NCBI RefSeq assembly: GCF_024139115.2
Contig: NC_085141.1
Location: 66,167,675 to 66,231,674, forward strand
DNA: 64,000 nucleotides
Source: Armigeres subalbatus
Lineage: Eukaryota; Arthropoda; Insecta; Diptera; Culicidae
Direction of reading: 5' to 3'
Below the pieces are notes generated by a model. That model was not told the origin of the DNA, searched no databases, and saw nothing but the letters and a program-made list of their open reading frames with translations. The translations under genes and the position numbers were made by a program. Position 1 is the first letter of the stretch. Each line of letters begins with the position of its first letter. Positions 13,210 to 23,645 of the stretch are shown here, in pieces.

Positions 13210-13796
13210 CGTTAGCGTTAGCGTTAGCGTTGTTACGGTATACTTCGTAGATTGGACACTAGTGATACTCATGTTTTTCTTTTGAAATCCCTATGTAGAA
13301 TGCTATCAGAAATCAAGAAGGGGAGGAATTCTTGATTTCAGTCTAACAAAAAATAACAAAAGCATGAGGATCACTACTCCCGGCCACGCCCATCTTTACC
13401 GTAACTAGGGATATGGAAGGAGATGTTGATGTAGAACTTACTTAGTGAGAGGCCCCCGACTTGGCGACGCCCTCATAAGTTCTACGGAGTTGGTGTTTGG
13501 GTAGGGTAAGATAGGTCAAGGATGTTTGCCTCAAGCTGGCAATTCGACCCATAGCATATGTTGTTTATATGTTTCTAATTTAAACTCTTGCCAGCCGGCT
13601 GTCGAAAGAGTATATACTTATATCTATTCTATTTATTGTTTGTTCTTTAAACGTTCATGATTTATCAAGCCAATAGAGGCAGCAATATTTAGTTTTAGAC
13701 TATGTATTCACTCGTGAAACTCTGATATCCCGGCTTATTTTGTGGGGATAGATTATTAAAATATAATTATTAAATTTGGGCAAAACTTTTTGATCA
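13210..13796 (-). mobile_element. Retroelement fragment with (GCGTTA)n tail and 24-bp target duplication
   Basis: The 24 bases at 13186-13209 recur exactly at 13797-13820, flanking this 587-bp insertion. The left edge is a GCGTTA tandem run, which on the minus strand is the 3' tail, so the element points leftward. A segment near 13360 (CAAAAGCATGAGGAT) resembles sequence near 35950. No tRNA head or RT motif was seen; a 5'-truncated non-LTR element or SINE is likely. Confidence 0.75.
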
Positions 13797-13832
13797 TTGA
13801 AACTTGGATTCTGTCAGGAGTGACCTTAAGTG

Positions 13833-13902
13833 GTCTTGTTGTGTAGGGGTTATCACGCCTATCTAGAGAGTAGGAGGTTGAAGGTTCGAGGCCCTCCAAG
13901 AC
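13833..13902 (+). other. tRNA-like block (Ser-type anticodon loop), part of a repeat
   Basis: GTCTTG pairs with CAAGAC as an acceptor stem. GTGTAGGGGTTATCAC forms a D-arm, the loop CTAGAGA would give an AGA anticodon, and GGTTCGAGGCC resembles an internal B box. It is repeated at 54930-54999 inside the same longer repeat, so it is more likely a retroposed tRNA derivative than a functional tRNA gene. Confidence 0.6.
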
Positions 13903-13991
13903 ACGTGAATGGTTTTTCGCAACTTTCATATCAATTTGTCCGTTCCGAAACATGTGCTGTGCACAAGCCAAGATATTTACCAAAAAACTCT

Positions 13992-14170
13992 GATTAATCC
14001 ACCCAGCGGTGTTGGTGCCTTTCTCGAGCAAAAAAAATACTAAAATATATGAGTGAGTGCTTTTTAGCGTGTTTTGGGCATAAAAAATAGTATTTTGGCC
14101 ATAACTTCTGATCCCATAGTCCAATCTGGCTAATTTTCAATAGGAAAAAAATTGACAGGATTCTCAGTCG
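13992..14170 (+). repeat. Dispersed repeat beginning GATTAATCCACC
   Basis: GATTAATCCACCCAGCGGTG followed by TGCCTTTCTCG is a repeat start also seen, diverged, near 37870; the TGCCTTTCTCG part is an end of the element at 33699. The family is abundant in Aedes from memory; its class is not known to me. Confidence 0.55.
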
Positions 14171-14937
14171 AATGGAACTTATTGCGAGTAATTCGACCAT
14201 TACGTGTGGAGTGCAATTCGCACTGAAACAGTGCATTATGAGCAACGTAATACACTTTTGTTCAGATAGCAAGGCAGATATTCGGTATTCGGCCAAACGG
14301 CCCTTCCCCGCTTTTAAAGGCGACTTATTGGTCGCTTTGACGGATGCTGCTTGCGGATACATGCAGCTTTTCAAAGCAGTTTAACAGAGCCCATTGTCAA
14401 ACCACACCACATCCTAGGCAGGCATCACAACTCGCAGATGGCTTGTGGAGCGATCGTAAGCCCTTGTACATAGTCCCTACTGCCCTGGGAGGGAGATTCA
14501 GACTCAAAAAATATGAATGTCAGTGCAGACCTAACTTTAGTTGTCGTGAAACGTCACCGCAGACCTAGCTGAAAATGTTTAATAAAGTATCGATACTGAT
14601 AATTTGCTTGAAAACTATAAAAGCATAAAATTATATTGAACATTATCAATCTATATTTGAAGCGACGGTTGTTGAACAAAAAAAAATGCCTAATACAATC
14701 GAACTGTGAAACTTGTTTGAAAATGGTGTCCATTGTAAATAAAAAAGGAGACGTCTAGGATACATCCCTTTGCTCATCGCTTATTAATTCATTATCTGCA
14801 TCGCTCGTTTCACGTTCTTCAAAGTCAACCCAATCCGCAGCTACAGTAAAATTATTTTTCGTAATCTTATTCGTGAATAGTCGGGTTTTGACGATTTGAA
14901 AAAATCTGTGAAGTGTTCGTCGTCCGAATCTGGCATA
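14171..14937. other. Mostly unassigned; LINE 5'-region similarity at 14345-14410
   Basis: About 14345-14410 (CTGCTTGCGGATACATGCAG, then AACAGAGCCCATTGTCAA) resembles 26215-26275, just beyond the 5' side of the LINE at 23.6-26.2 kb, and may be a stray LINE 5' fragment. The rest holds no recognisable feature. Confidence 0.45.
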
Positions 14938-15152
14938 GGGGAACTGTTCCGATCTCCATCTCACTGTACGTATATCCATCTCATCGCTAAACAAAGAAAT
15001 ACGGGACCAAATTCGTCGCTTCTTTTCGTCAACATGCGTGCTCACTGCTGAAAAAAATCACACAAATAATAAATAAACCAAATTCCTTCCATTGTTTTGT
15101 TTTTTATGGGATGGAAATAGGAGCTATGAGATGAAGTGGCAAACCGTTCCCC
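14938..15152 (+). mobile_element. 215-bp TA-flanked MITE, copy 1
   Basis: It begins GGGGAACTGTTCCGATCTCC and ends with the complement of GGGGAACGGTTTGCCACTTC, giving ~11-bp imperfect terminal repeats. TA flanks both ends (14936-14937, 15153-15154). It is highly similar, in opposite orientation, to 17538-17753. Confidence 0.85.
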
Positions 15153-15154
15153 TA

Positions 15155-16546
15155 TATGGTAAAAGCATGGAAGCGAGATTTCGCCGTTATGAAACAAGCT
15201 ACTTCGAAATGCAAAATAAAACAAAAACACATTTGTCAACATGAATAATCAATCCTTGCCATCCATTTCTTTAAGTTTCTTCAAAACTATTCATGTCCAA
15301 GTTTTCTTATGAACCATCGATAGCGATCGATGCCGTTTCATAAAGAATTTTAAATTACTTAAAAATTTGCAAAGATTTTTTTTCCAAAATATCGATACCG
15401 ATATGATATGATTTTTCACCGTTATACTTTATCGATCTGTCAGAATTTTTTATAAGAACTTTAATTTTAGGTTCTTCAGAGGAGCATCGAGAGTTTTCTT
15501 TTATGCAGATTTTTATTTATTTATTTATTTGCTTAATCGTTAATCTAACCTGGAGGAAAGAATACTGTAGAACCTTTGCTCAGAGATCTTAATCATTGGA
15601 CCACAATGCAGTTTTGATTGGTAATAGCTAAATTGCATTAACATTCTATCCCATATAATTTTCATTCAAATATAATCAATATGTAGGGCAATTATTTTCC
15701 TTACCCCAAAACATCAATTACCGGCAATGTCCTTGTGAAATGGTTCTTCATGACGACAAGGCTATCCCTTCATAATCCAAAAGCTAATGTCGTTTCATTC
15801 AATAAATTTTTATCTCAAGAATATAAACTTCCGGAGATAAACAAACGCCAAAATACCGATGATTCGATGAACAAAAAGGGATAAAGGTGGTGATCATTTA
15901 TGAAATTATTTGTCAAAATATATCATTGCGTTGATATCGTAATTTATTAGAAATCAGATAAACGTTTCATGAATGCTCATGTCGTTATTGCATAGTGGTA
16001 AATATGTTCCGGTTTTCATCTTTAACATGCTTTTTCAAACTATATCATTGCATTCGAGATTGCATTGATATCATACTTTACAAGAATTCAGATAACGATT
16101 TATTGAAATTTATATCATTATTAGGAATAAATTTGTGTGAAGAAATATCGACAAAATTATTAAATTTTATATAAAGTGACTTTGAATGAGTTTTGGTTGT
16201 TGAGTTGGTCGAGATAGATGCTGACAAGAGATTCGTGGGAAGCAAAAAACGACTATGTTCCGGACACTTCCTAATTCGATACTCCGGGAGAGAGAGTTTC
16301 ACGAGACGCTTCATATTTCAAATTCCCCCACTCGGAACGTTATCTGAAACTCGAGAAAGTTACGCACCAGCTTCAATGAAATCAACGAAAACATCGATGA
16401 CACGCAAAACAAAAATTGGTCAGTGCGTGTGACGCTTGCTTTGGTATATTTTGCTCGTCGATAAATTTCTTGCGTCATGATGTTTAATTTTATTTTTATT
16501 TCGTGTGTAGTATCTGGATCTCCCTCCCAGCTACTGCCCACTACAC
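15155..16546. other. Unassigned AT-rich DNA between two inverted MITE copies
   Basis: The stretch contains a TTTA-rich simple run near 15510-15530 and no convincing gene. The part from 16190 to 16545 is open in places but has no known motif. Confidence 0.4.
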
Positions 16547-16725
16547 CTTATGAACGGACAGTTGTATTTGGAAGTGACTCCAAAAGCGGGTTCTCCCTCT
16601 CCTGAAAGCTTAAAACGGTTCAACAATCTTCTGGCCGGATTTGGCCACTGCACGAAGCACGTGCTAGAATGGTATAAGGCGAATGACGTCGAATTTGTGC
16701 CGAAAGATCTGAATCCCCCGAACAC

Positions 16726-17175
16726 ACGACGAGCTCGGTGGTCTAGTGGCTACCGCTTCTGCCTTATAAGCAGGAGATCGTGGGTTCAATTCCAGGCTCG
16801 TCCCTTTCCTACTTTATATTTGTATCTTAGTTCTTTCTGTGTTTCACGTTCTACCAAAACGATTCCTATTGTTATAACCTCCCCACACAATCCCAAAACC
16901 TCCCGTGGCACCTATGAGAGGTCGTAGAGTTCTCTGCATCTTTCATAAGTAGGTGTCTAACTAACCATCCTTCCTCTTCCTCAGCATTCGCAAGGACGTG
17001 GCCAGGACAGATCTCGACTATTGGAGAGTGCATTGCTTCCATCTAAGAGATAGTGATTAGTCCCAAATCGATATCTGTGGTAACGGATGAAAGTGATGCT
17101 AATACTCTCATACAATAGTCTTGGCTTGTACCACCTACGAATTTGTGCGAATTGCTTAATGCTAATGCTAATACT
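16726..17175 (+). mobile_element. tRNA-headed SINE with 23-bp target duplication
   Basis: The 450-bp insertion starts with a tRNA-like head (16727-16803), has a non-coding body, and ends in a GCTAAT tandem tail (TGCTAATGCTAATACT). The 23 bases at 16703-16725 are repeated exactly at 17176-17198, a target duplication produced by LINE-driven retroposition. A related head with part of the body is on the minus strand at about 55690-55812. Confidence 0.9.
16727..16803 (+). other. tRNA-like SINE head (pol III promoter region)
   Basis: GACGAGC pairs with GCTCGTC. TGGTCTAGTGGCTACCG gives a D-arm and A box; TCTGC and GCAGG form an anticodon stem with loop CTTATAA; GGTTCAATTCC matches the B-box consensus. 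The T-stem has mismatches. Fusion to the SINE body and the target duplications argue against a functional tRNA gene. Confidence 0.75.
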
Positions 17176-17537
17176 AAAGATCTGAATCCCCCGAACACCG
17201 GAACTGCGGCCGTTGAGCGTCTTATAAAACGACATAACGTGGCGACGAATGTAGAAGCAATGAAGAAAGCAAGCGTTAATATGCAAGAAAAACTGTGTTT
17301 GTGGAACCTTAGATGCGATGGTGGCGCAAGAAAATCATCATCGGTGGCATTGATACACAGATCTGTCAACAACAGAAGCAATAAAACGCTCTATCATTAT
17401 TAGTGATCGATAAGATGAAGCTAGAGTTGAATGGATTTTGTCTGGAGCAGACAATCTACAATAATAAAATAATAATGGTTTATGAATTGTTATAAACATT
17501 TTGTTCACCAGACCTTTTTCTATATTAAAAACTTGTA

Positions 17538-17753
17538 GGGGAACGGTTCGCCACTTCATCTCATAGCTCCTATTTCCATCCCATCAAAAACAAAGCAATG
17601 GAAAGGAATTTAATTTGTTTATTATTTTTGTGATTTTTTTCAGCAGTGAGCACGCATGTTGACAAAAAGAAGCGACGAATTTGGTGCCGTATTTCTTTGT
17701 TTAGCGATGAGATGAATATATGTACAGTGAGATGGAGATCGGGACATTTCCCC
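17538..17753 (-). mobile_element. 216-bp TA-flanked MITE, copy 2
   Basis: Reverse-complement copy of 14938-15152 with the same ends, flanked by TA (17536-17537, 17754-17755). Small substitutions show it is not a very recent duplicate. Confidence 0.85.
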
Positions 17754-17934
17754 TATTTGTTATTATTAGCGAATATAGCGATTCACAATCATAACACGCT
17801 AATTTAATCGTTGATGCACTATTATTTTGTTTTTGTTTACTCATATTTAAATGATGCATAAATTGCCATCATTATGCCATTGTAGAGCCTCTCGTATGCC
17901 GTTCCTAGGCTGACCAAGCATTTTCATTTTATAT

Positions 17935-18148
17935 TAATGTGACCAGACGTCCCGCGTTTCGCGGGACGCTGCATTTTTCAACTTCGTTTTACAAACTTAT
18001 TGCAATCCATACAGCCTTACAAATATTTTTCTAATTTTTTTTGGGCCAAAATCTATGCGAAATGCACTTTTGGAGGAACCACTTTCAAGCCAGTAACGCA
18101 ATCCAGACAGGCGTCCCGCGTTTCGCAGGACGCTTGCTGGTCACATTA
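17935..18148. mobile_element. 214-bp hAT-type MITE with 8-bp target duplication
   Basis: Terminal repeats are TAATGTGACCAG on the left and its complement on the right. TTTTATAT precedes the element (17927-17934) and follows it (18149-18156). Near each end a GTCCCGCG-TTT-CGCGGGAC hairpin motif occurs. The centre is non-coding. The 8-bp duplication places it with hAT-type elements. Confidence 0.85.
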
Positions 18149-18222
18149 TTTTATATTCATATTTTCTCATGACCCTGCGCCCCAACTGGATCAACTTAAC
18201 TGTTCTTATTTGTATTTTCATA

Positions 18223-18766
18223 GGGTAAAATGCCCAATAGTGGACCCCCTAGTAGCGAAATTTTGCTCTTCCTGTCAAACGGCTTAGTAATTTTCAAAAT
18301 ATTAACTCTGCTTGATATCTAACAACAAGCTCTGCATCCCCTCTTCACGATACATACATAAAACACCCAAATACACGACGTTATTCGTTGAAATTAACAT
18401 TTTAAAGTCTAACTGAATTCGCCCTATAGTAGACCCCCTGGGGGTCCGTAATAGGAAATTGCTTCCCTATAGTCGACACTTCATTTGATTTTCATGTTCC
18501 GTTTCGGGACGTTCTTCTTCCCTATTATGGACCCCCCAAAAAATTCCTATAATGGACACTCTCGTGTTTATTTTTTATAGAATTGTAAAAAATCATCTAA
18601 TTTGACTTTCCATAGCATTTCCAACGCATGTAATCAAATCATAGGACTGTAAGGTAGGTTCTCCCGATAGAATTTCATAGCGAAATGTTGACATTGTGCA
18701 GTAATAATGCAAAAATGGCTGGAGGGTCCACTATTGGTAGGGGGTCCACTATTGGTCATTTTACCC
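18223..18766. mobile_element. 544-bp TA-flanked MITE with internal copies of its terminal motif
   Basis: Terminal repeats begin GGGTAAAATG followed by CCAATAGTGGACCCCC and are complementary at the other end over about 30 bp. TA flanks both ends (18221-18222, 18767-18768). Variants of CTATAGTGGACCCCC recur internally near 18425, 18470, 18520 and 18550, and again just inside the right end. No coding sequence. Confidence 0.85.
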
Positions 18767-18790
18767 TAGTTTTAATTCGCTTCTGTTCCT

Positions 18791-19084
18791 TCTTCTTCTT
18801 CTTCTTATTGGCATTACATCCCCACACTGGGGGACAGAGCCGCCTCGCAGCTTAGTGTTCATTAAGCACTTCCACAGTTATTAACTGCGAGGTTTCTAAG
18901 CCAAGTTACCATTTTTGCATTCGTATATCATGAGGCTAACACGATGATACTTTTATGCCCAGGGAAGTCGAGACAATTTCCAATCCAAAAATTGCCTAGA
19001 CCGGCACCGGGAATCGAACCCAGCCACCCTCAGCATGGTCTTGCTTTGTAGCCGCGCGTCTTACCGCACGGCTAAGGAGGGCCC
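18791..19084 (-). mobile_element. Full-length Feilai-like tRNA-derived SINE
   Basis: On the minus strand it starts GGGGCCCTCCTTAGCCGTGC (A-box region), has GGTTCGATTCC as B box, and ends with an (AAG)n tail. A 13-bp target duplication CGCTTCTGTTCCT flanks it (18778-18790 and 19085-19097). Best-preserved member of the family in the window. Confidence 0.92.
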
Positions 19085-19097
19085 CGCTTCTGTTCCT

Positions 19098-22000
19098 ATT
19101 CCTAGAATATATACACAAAAGGATCCTCAATCTTTCGACCGAGAATCTAACGTCAGTTTTTGAAAGCAAATGCTAGCCGAAAACCTCTTCAATATTGTCC
19201 ATTGCAATTTATAATCAATTCCAGTTACCGTCAATCGAAAAGGCAGGCCAGCGACAAGACTGTGACCACATCCGCTATTTTTCCTCACGCTTGGGGGTGT
19301 TAATTACAGAAAATTGAATTCTTCGTGATCTCACGCATAATTTCCATACGTATAACGAATTTGCTCTCCGTAGGATGCGAGAACGGTTACTGCGCTGCGC
19401 TGGCAGCAGTAATTGCCTAAGCACTGCGTGGGCCTTCCTGATCAACGGGTGGAGGGTTTAAAAACTAGAACAGCCGGCACTTTGGATACCCTCTTATTAG
19501 GCACGTATCACATCACTTTGTCACCAAACGAGACCTCCTCAGACCTGTCGCTGATGCATAAAAACAAATTGCCCATTCAGCAACGACCCGATGATGACGA
19601 CCACTACACGCGCCACTATCGACGGACGTCCTTAATTGACTGTATCGTGTCTAGCGGAGACGAGGTCGAGCAGATGGGGAAGCCATTGGTGGTGTGGGCC
19701 AACAAAAATATCGGTCAAGGTGGTTATAGACGCGAGACGCTGCATCAACTGCATATGACAAGTGCAATCTCCGAGGTGCAGTGAACTTGAGTAGCGGTCG
19801 TTCGATGCATGTACATATATCGACGTTACTGTCTACCCGCCTTCTCATCAGTTTAGCTAGAAGTTTTTGCTCTCCTATCTGTCAATCTGTTACAAGCTGG
19901 GTGAGCTGACTTGTCTGTCGATCAGAGCACTGATAGAGATGACGATTCTATAGCTGTCCGTCGCAGACAACAATCATCCATTGAGATCAGAAGAACCTAA
20001 CAAGAGTGATTAATGGGTCTAGTTGTAGCGATCTTTATTATTGTAATGAATTTGAATGGGGCTTCTTACACCGCTTGATTTCTTGGTTTGACAAACAATA
20101 TAGAAACTGTTGAAGAAGTTTATCGCAATTTTCCCACAATACAGATCACCATATATTCCAACTTCAGAAGTAAAGCCGCAAAAGCGTGGGTAACTCAAAG
20201 AGTAAAACACGAAAAAACAGCAAACATAAGAGACAACAACAAAAGAAGCCAGTATCAATTAAACGTACCAACGGAGATAAGCCATTAACGCAATTAGCAT
20301 AAACATTATTGATTTTTGATATTTACACTTGGTGTTCAATGTTCGTTGCGGGGCACTTCAGCTAAGAGTTCGATGAGCACATGCACCGTGCTTATACGAT
20401 CGGCTCGACGTGCTTTGGTACGGGGAGAGTAGGTCTTTAATCGCTTTCATTTTCCAATCACTACCTACCTCTTTCTTCTCCCTTTCCTTGAGTCGTTTCT
20501 TCGTAATAGCGAAGTATCAAGTCGGAGTGCGCCAGCTCCTCAGACAATGAGCGAGGTTGCTTGCCGCCCGGTGGAAGTGTTTTGCATGCGCGGTGCGATG
20601 TCAAGAGAGGTTAAGCAGGCAGTTAGGTAGGCAGTCCAGCTTGTGTGTCCTCACTCCTTATTACCGATGGTGGATCGAATGGTCGCGGAGAGTAGCGATG
20701 CGCGAGTACTTAGTACTCGCAGTCGCCCCGGGTAAGATAATAAAGCCTAGGCGAAATGACAGCAATAATCGTTCTATTCGCGCACAGAAGCGACTTTCAT
20801 TTGCATTCAAATGCGATTGGATACATGGCTACCGTTGTTTTTCTCACGGATCCGGAACAGAGGGGAAGGTTTTGCTTATAGCTTATAGGTCGGTGACGAT
20901 TTTCGATCATTTACATGCGGAGGCAGTAGTGAAATCCTAATGGCTAATGAGTGCAATGTTTTTAGAGTACCGAAAGTATGGTTTTGGGTCTATCAAATAA
21001 ACCATGATTTAGTATGTACCTAGGTATCCCACACCTACTTGTAATGTAGAAACTCTTAGTTCAATTCCAATCAGTGACGTTGGTATTGTAGTAAACTGAA
21101 TTTCCGGACTTTAATTTCCAATCAACAATATATTTTTCACTAAGTTGACTATTGCACAAAACGGTATCATGCCATGCTACTTTGAGTCGAATGAGAAACA
21201 GTTCATCTCCCCATCGCCGATGGCCTCCAAAGAGCTGAAGGGTCAAATGTTTTTACTTGTTTCTTCTACACCGTAATTTGGGTGTAAATTGACCCGCGGG
21301 TTCAAATTGATCACTCTATTATCATGTTGAATACCAAAACATAGTAATTCACTGTAATGGAATATTCATACTGAATGGTATCACACTCCAAGAAAGTGTT
21401 GAAATCTACATAAACGAGTTGGATTAGACAGAAACATGTATTAAGGTGAAGGTGGGTTGAGTACCAAAACAAAGCTTTGAAAGTGTTGGTACAATAAAAA
21501 CTGTTATATACTGTAGTAGTATTGGTGTCGTATTTATAAAAAAAACAAAGAATATTAGTAGGGTGGTTCAAAAAACGACCCAGCACCACCTTGCTCAATC
21601 GATTCCGTCCCATGCTCCGAGTGTCCTCCAAAAGCCGATTTGAACAAAAACTGATTGAGCACAAGCCGGTTAAAGTTTGTTTGAAAGCTAGTATGGGAAA
21701 CTAAACCTTTCATTACACTGGCTACAGTGCCTCTCCTCCAAACGCTGGCGAAAAGAGAACCCACATAGCTGAATGAAAACCGCACCTTGGGAAAGATCCA
21801 TTGATTACGTAACGCGAAATAAGCATTTTATACCCCGCTTGATTTTTTCAATGCCCTTTGAGAAGAAGTGAAGTGCAGTGATAAGCCCACCAAATCGCGA
21901 ACGGCTATTAAATTGGCACGAAACTGCTTATTTATGCTACAATTCGTGCCGAAATGCATAGGACTCTTTGAAGAAACATGTTCATTATTACGGGAAGTAA

Positions 22001-22970
22001 ATAAATATGCTGTGAGCAGGTTAGTAATTTGAATATCAAACTTTTGTTCGGTGCTGTTCGATGCATTCAAATGTTTGTGGCAGAGGAGTGCGGGAGGTGT
22101 GGTAATGACCCGTGGAAGGTCCGGTGCCATATTGACTGCCATCGTGGTACTCTACCAACTATGTCCTTAATGGCGACTTTATCAACGTTTTTCATAATAA
22201 GTTTAATAACAAAAACCATCAGAGATCGAGAAATTACTTTTGTAATGTAAACATATTTAGCAATATTTTCATTATCTTCAGTTTACCAAACAAAAACTTT
22301 TTAAAGAGATCAATTTCCCCTGGGATTACGGTACCATACACACCTAGTGCAGTAGAATCATTTAACAATTTGCGTTTTGCGAATTAAAACCCGGGGGCAC
22401 GTTTAGCTTGTTTACCTATCATTCATCCCCTGTCATGGTGTGACAAGTGTCCCCGAGTCGGCTTGTCTCCGGACTGTTGATCGTGTCGAGTGATCATCGG
22501 CGTGTGAAAGCCGTTTTTGTGTCATATTCGATACGATTCCCACCTGATGCATGTGCCTGGTTCGATCGAGCGAAGTGTCACCCTCTGACCGGGACCGTTA
22601 ATTACCGGTTGGTATGCCCTTCCTCGTTATAAAATTATTTTCCCTCGGAGGGATTTTATGAATGATTGATGGGATTCCTGGTTGGTGTGCATTATAATAA
22701 TTCTGCGAAAATAATCATTACGGAACCCGTTAAGGAGATGCACGTTGGCAAGATGCACACCTAGAAAGAAATATTGATGAAGAGGCTGGGCAATGGTTGT
22801 GTCCTTGAAACAATCGGTGAGAACATGTCTCGTTACGATCAATGTGTTGATGAATTCTAGTGGGATTACGATGAAGCTTAAAATAAATTATCATTAGTCA
22901 ATTCTTGCTAATGTGTATACTGTTTATGCACTCACAAATGGCGATTGAGGTTTTAGAAGAATTTAACATC
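19098..22970. other. Long unassigned, largely repeat-free stretch
   Basis: GC-richer blocks occur at about 19230-19990, 20340-20930 and 22390-22640. None shows protein motifs or paired splice sites I can defend. An AGGGTGGTTCAAAAAACGA sequence at about 21558 resembles the ends of the foldbacks at 47.6 kb. Compared with the rest of the window this part has few recognisable TE signatures; enhancers, introns or untranslated exons are possible. Confidence 0.35.
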
Positions 22971-22976
22971 TGTATA

Positions 22977-23110
22977 GGGGAACTGTTCCGATATCGAACT
23001 TACTGAACATATATTCATCTCATCGCGAAACAAAGATATACAACACCAATGTCGTCGCTTTTCTTCCCAACAAGCGTGCTCACTAATGAAAAAAAACACA
23101 AAAAATTAAA
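22977..23110 (+). mobile_element. 5' part of the GGGGAACTGTTCC MITE, copy 3 (truncated)
   Basis: It starts GGGGAACTGTTCCGAT after TA, continues with CATCTCATCGCGAAACAAAG and AGCGTGCTCACTAATGAAAA as in the copies at 14.9 and 17.5 kb, then loses similarity before the far end. Confidence 0.75.
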
Positions 23111-23645
23111 ATTCTAATATTCGAACAATGAATAAAAAATCGGTAATGTGAAAATCAATAAAGTATAGTACAAACAGTTCTGATCAGGGATAGAATCCTA
23201 AAACAAGTCTCTCACTAATCATCTCTGTATACATATATAGCATACCGCGAGAAACTTTTTCGCAAGCTATCATGAACTGATTCGGGAGACTATACCCCAT
23301 GATAAATTTCTTTTAGAAAGCTCCAAATGTGGGGAGCACTGGCTCTGATGATGCATTTAAACTTGTTCTACACAGCTGTGCAGTAACCAACGCGAAAGGA
23401 GCGAGAATCACCATTTTTCTGTGGGGGCTGCCTATCCGATTCTGTTTTTTCGCACTTGTATACAAGTTTGATAAATTTGTTATGATTCGGAAAAGCTTTT
23501 GCCTCTCTTTTATCGTTGTTCGTTATCTATTGAGAGCGATTTCTGCAAACCCTGGTTCTGATGTTATACAGTGTGTAAATTTCATCAGATATCTGCAAAC
23601 TAATTTAAGTGAGAATAATTTTATGGTCAACGTGAACGAGAAACA
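23111..23645. other. Unassigned DNA
   Basis: A plus-strand open stretch at 23329-23700 has no recognised motif and overlaps the LINE 3' end. No supported gene. Confidence 0.4.

Larger units (their letters stand above)
12873..13990 (+). repeat. Interrupted copy of a tRNA-containing dispersed repeat (copy A)
   Basis: Sequence 12873-13001 plus 13821-13990 matches 54800-55100 closely: both have GTAAAGCACATGTG, GAGCTAACCGCG, TTTTCCGCAAACGTGA, a tRNA-like block, then TTTCATATCAATTTGTCC. In this copy 819 bp of inserted DNA (13002-13820) splits the repeat just before the tRNA-like block. The intact copy at 54.8 kb serves as the empty site. Confidence 0.8.
16550..17403 (+). pseudogene. Tc1/mariner-type transposase C-terminal relic, split by a SINE
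   Basis: The first part (16550-16725) reads MNGQLYLE, then HVLEWYKANDVEFVPKDLNP ending PPNT. This is the region of a Tc1-like transposase just before the third catalytic acid (family form PPNxPELRPxE). The second part resumes at 17176 with the same KDLNPPNT and a helical stretch NVATNVEAMKKASVN, but the expected PELRPIE glutamate segment is absent, so the catalytic site is destroyed. The interruption is a 450-bp SINE flanked by a 23-bp duplication. No terminal repeats were identified, and the N-terminal half is missing. Confidence 0.75.

Noticed and set aside
13833..13902. Functional tRNA-Ser gene
   Set aside because: It is duplicated inside a longer dispersed repeat, lacks the long variable arm expected of tRNA-Ser, and one copy has extra stem mismatches.
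16727..16803. Functional tRNA gene (UAU-type anticodon)
   Set aside because: The T-stem has mismatches, the block is fused to a SINE body with a tandem tail, and the unit is flanked by a 23-bp target duplication.
19413..19784. 123-codon plus-strand frame in a GC-richer block
   Set aside because: No motif, no defensible splice sites and an equally plausible non-coding explanation.
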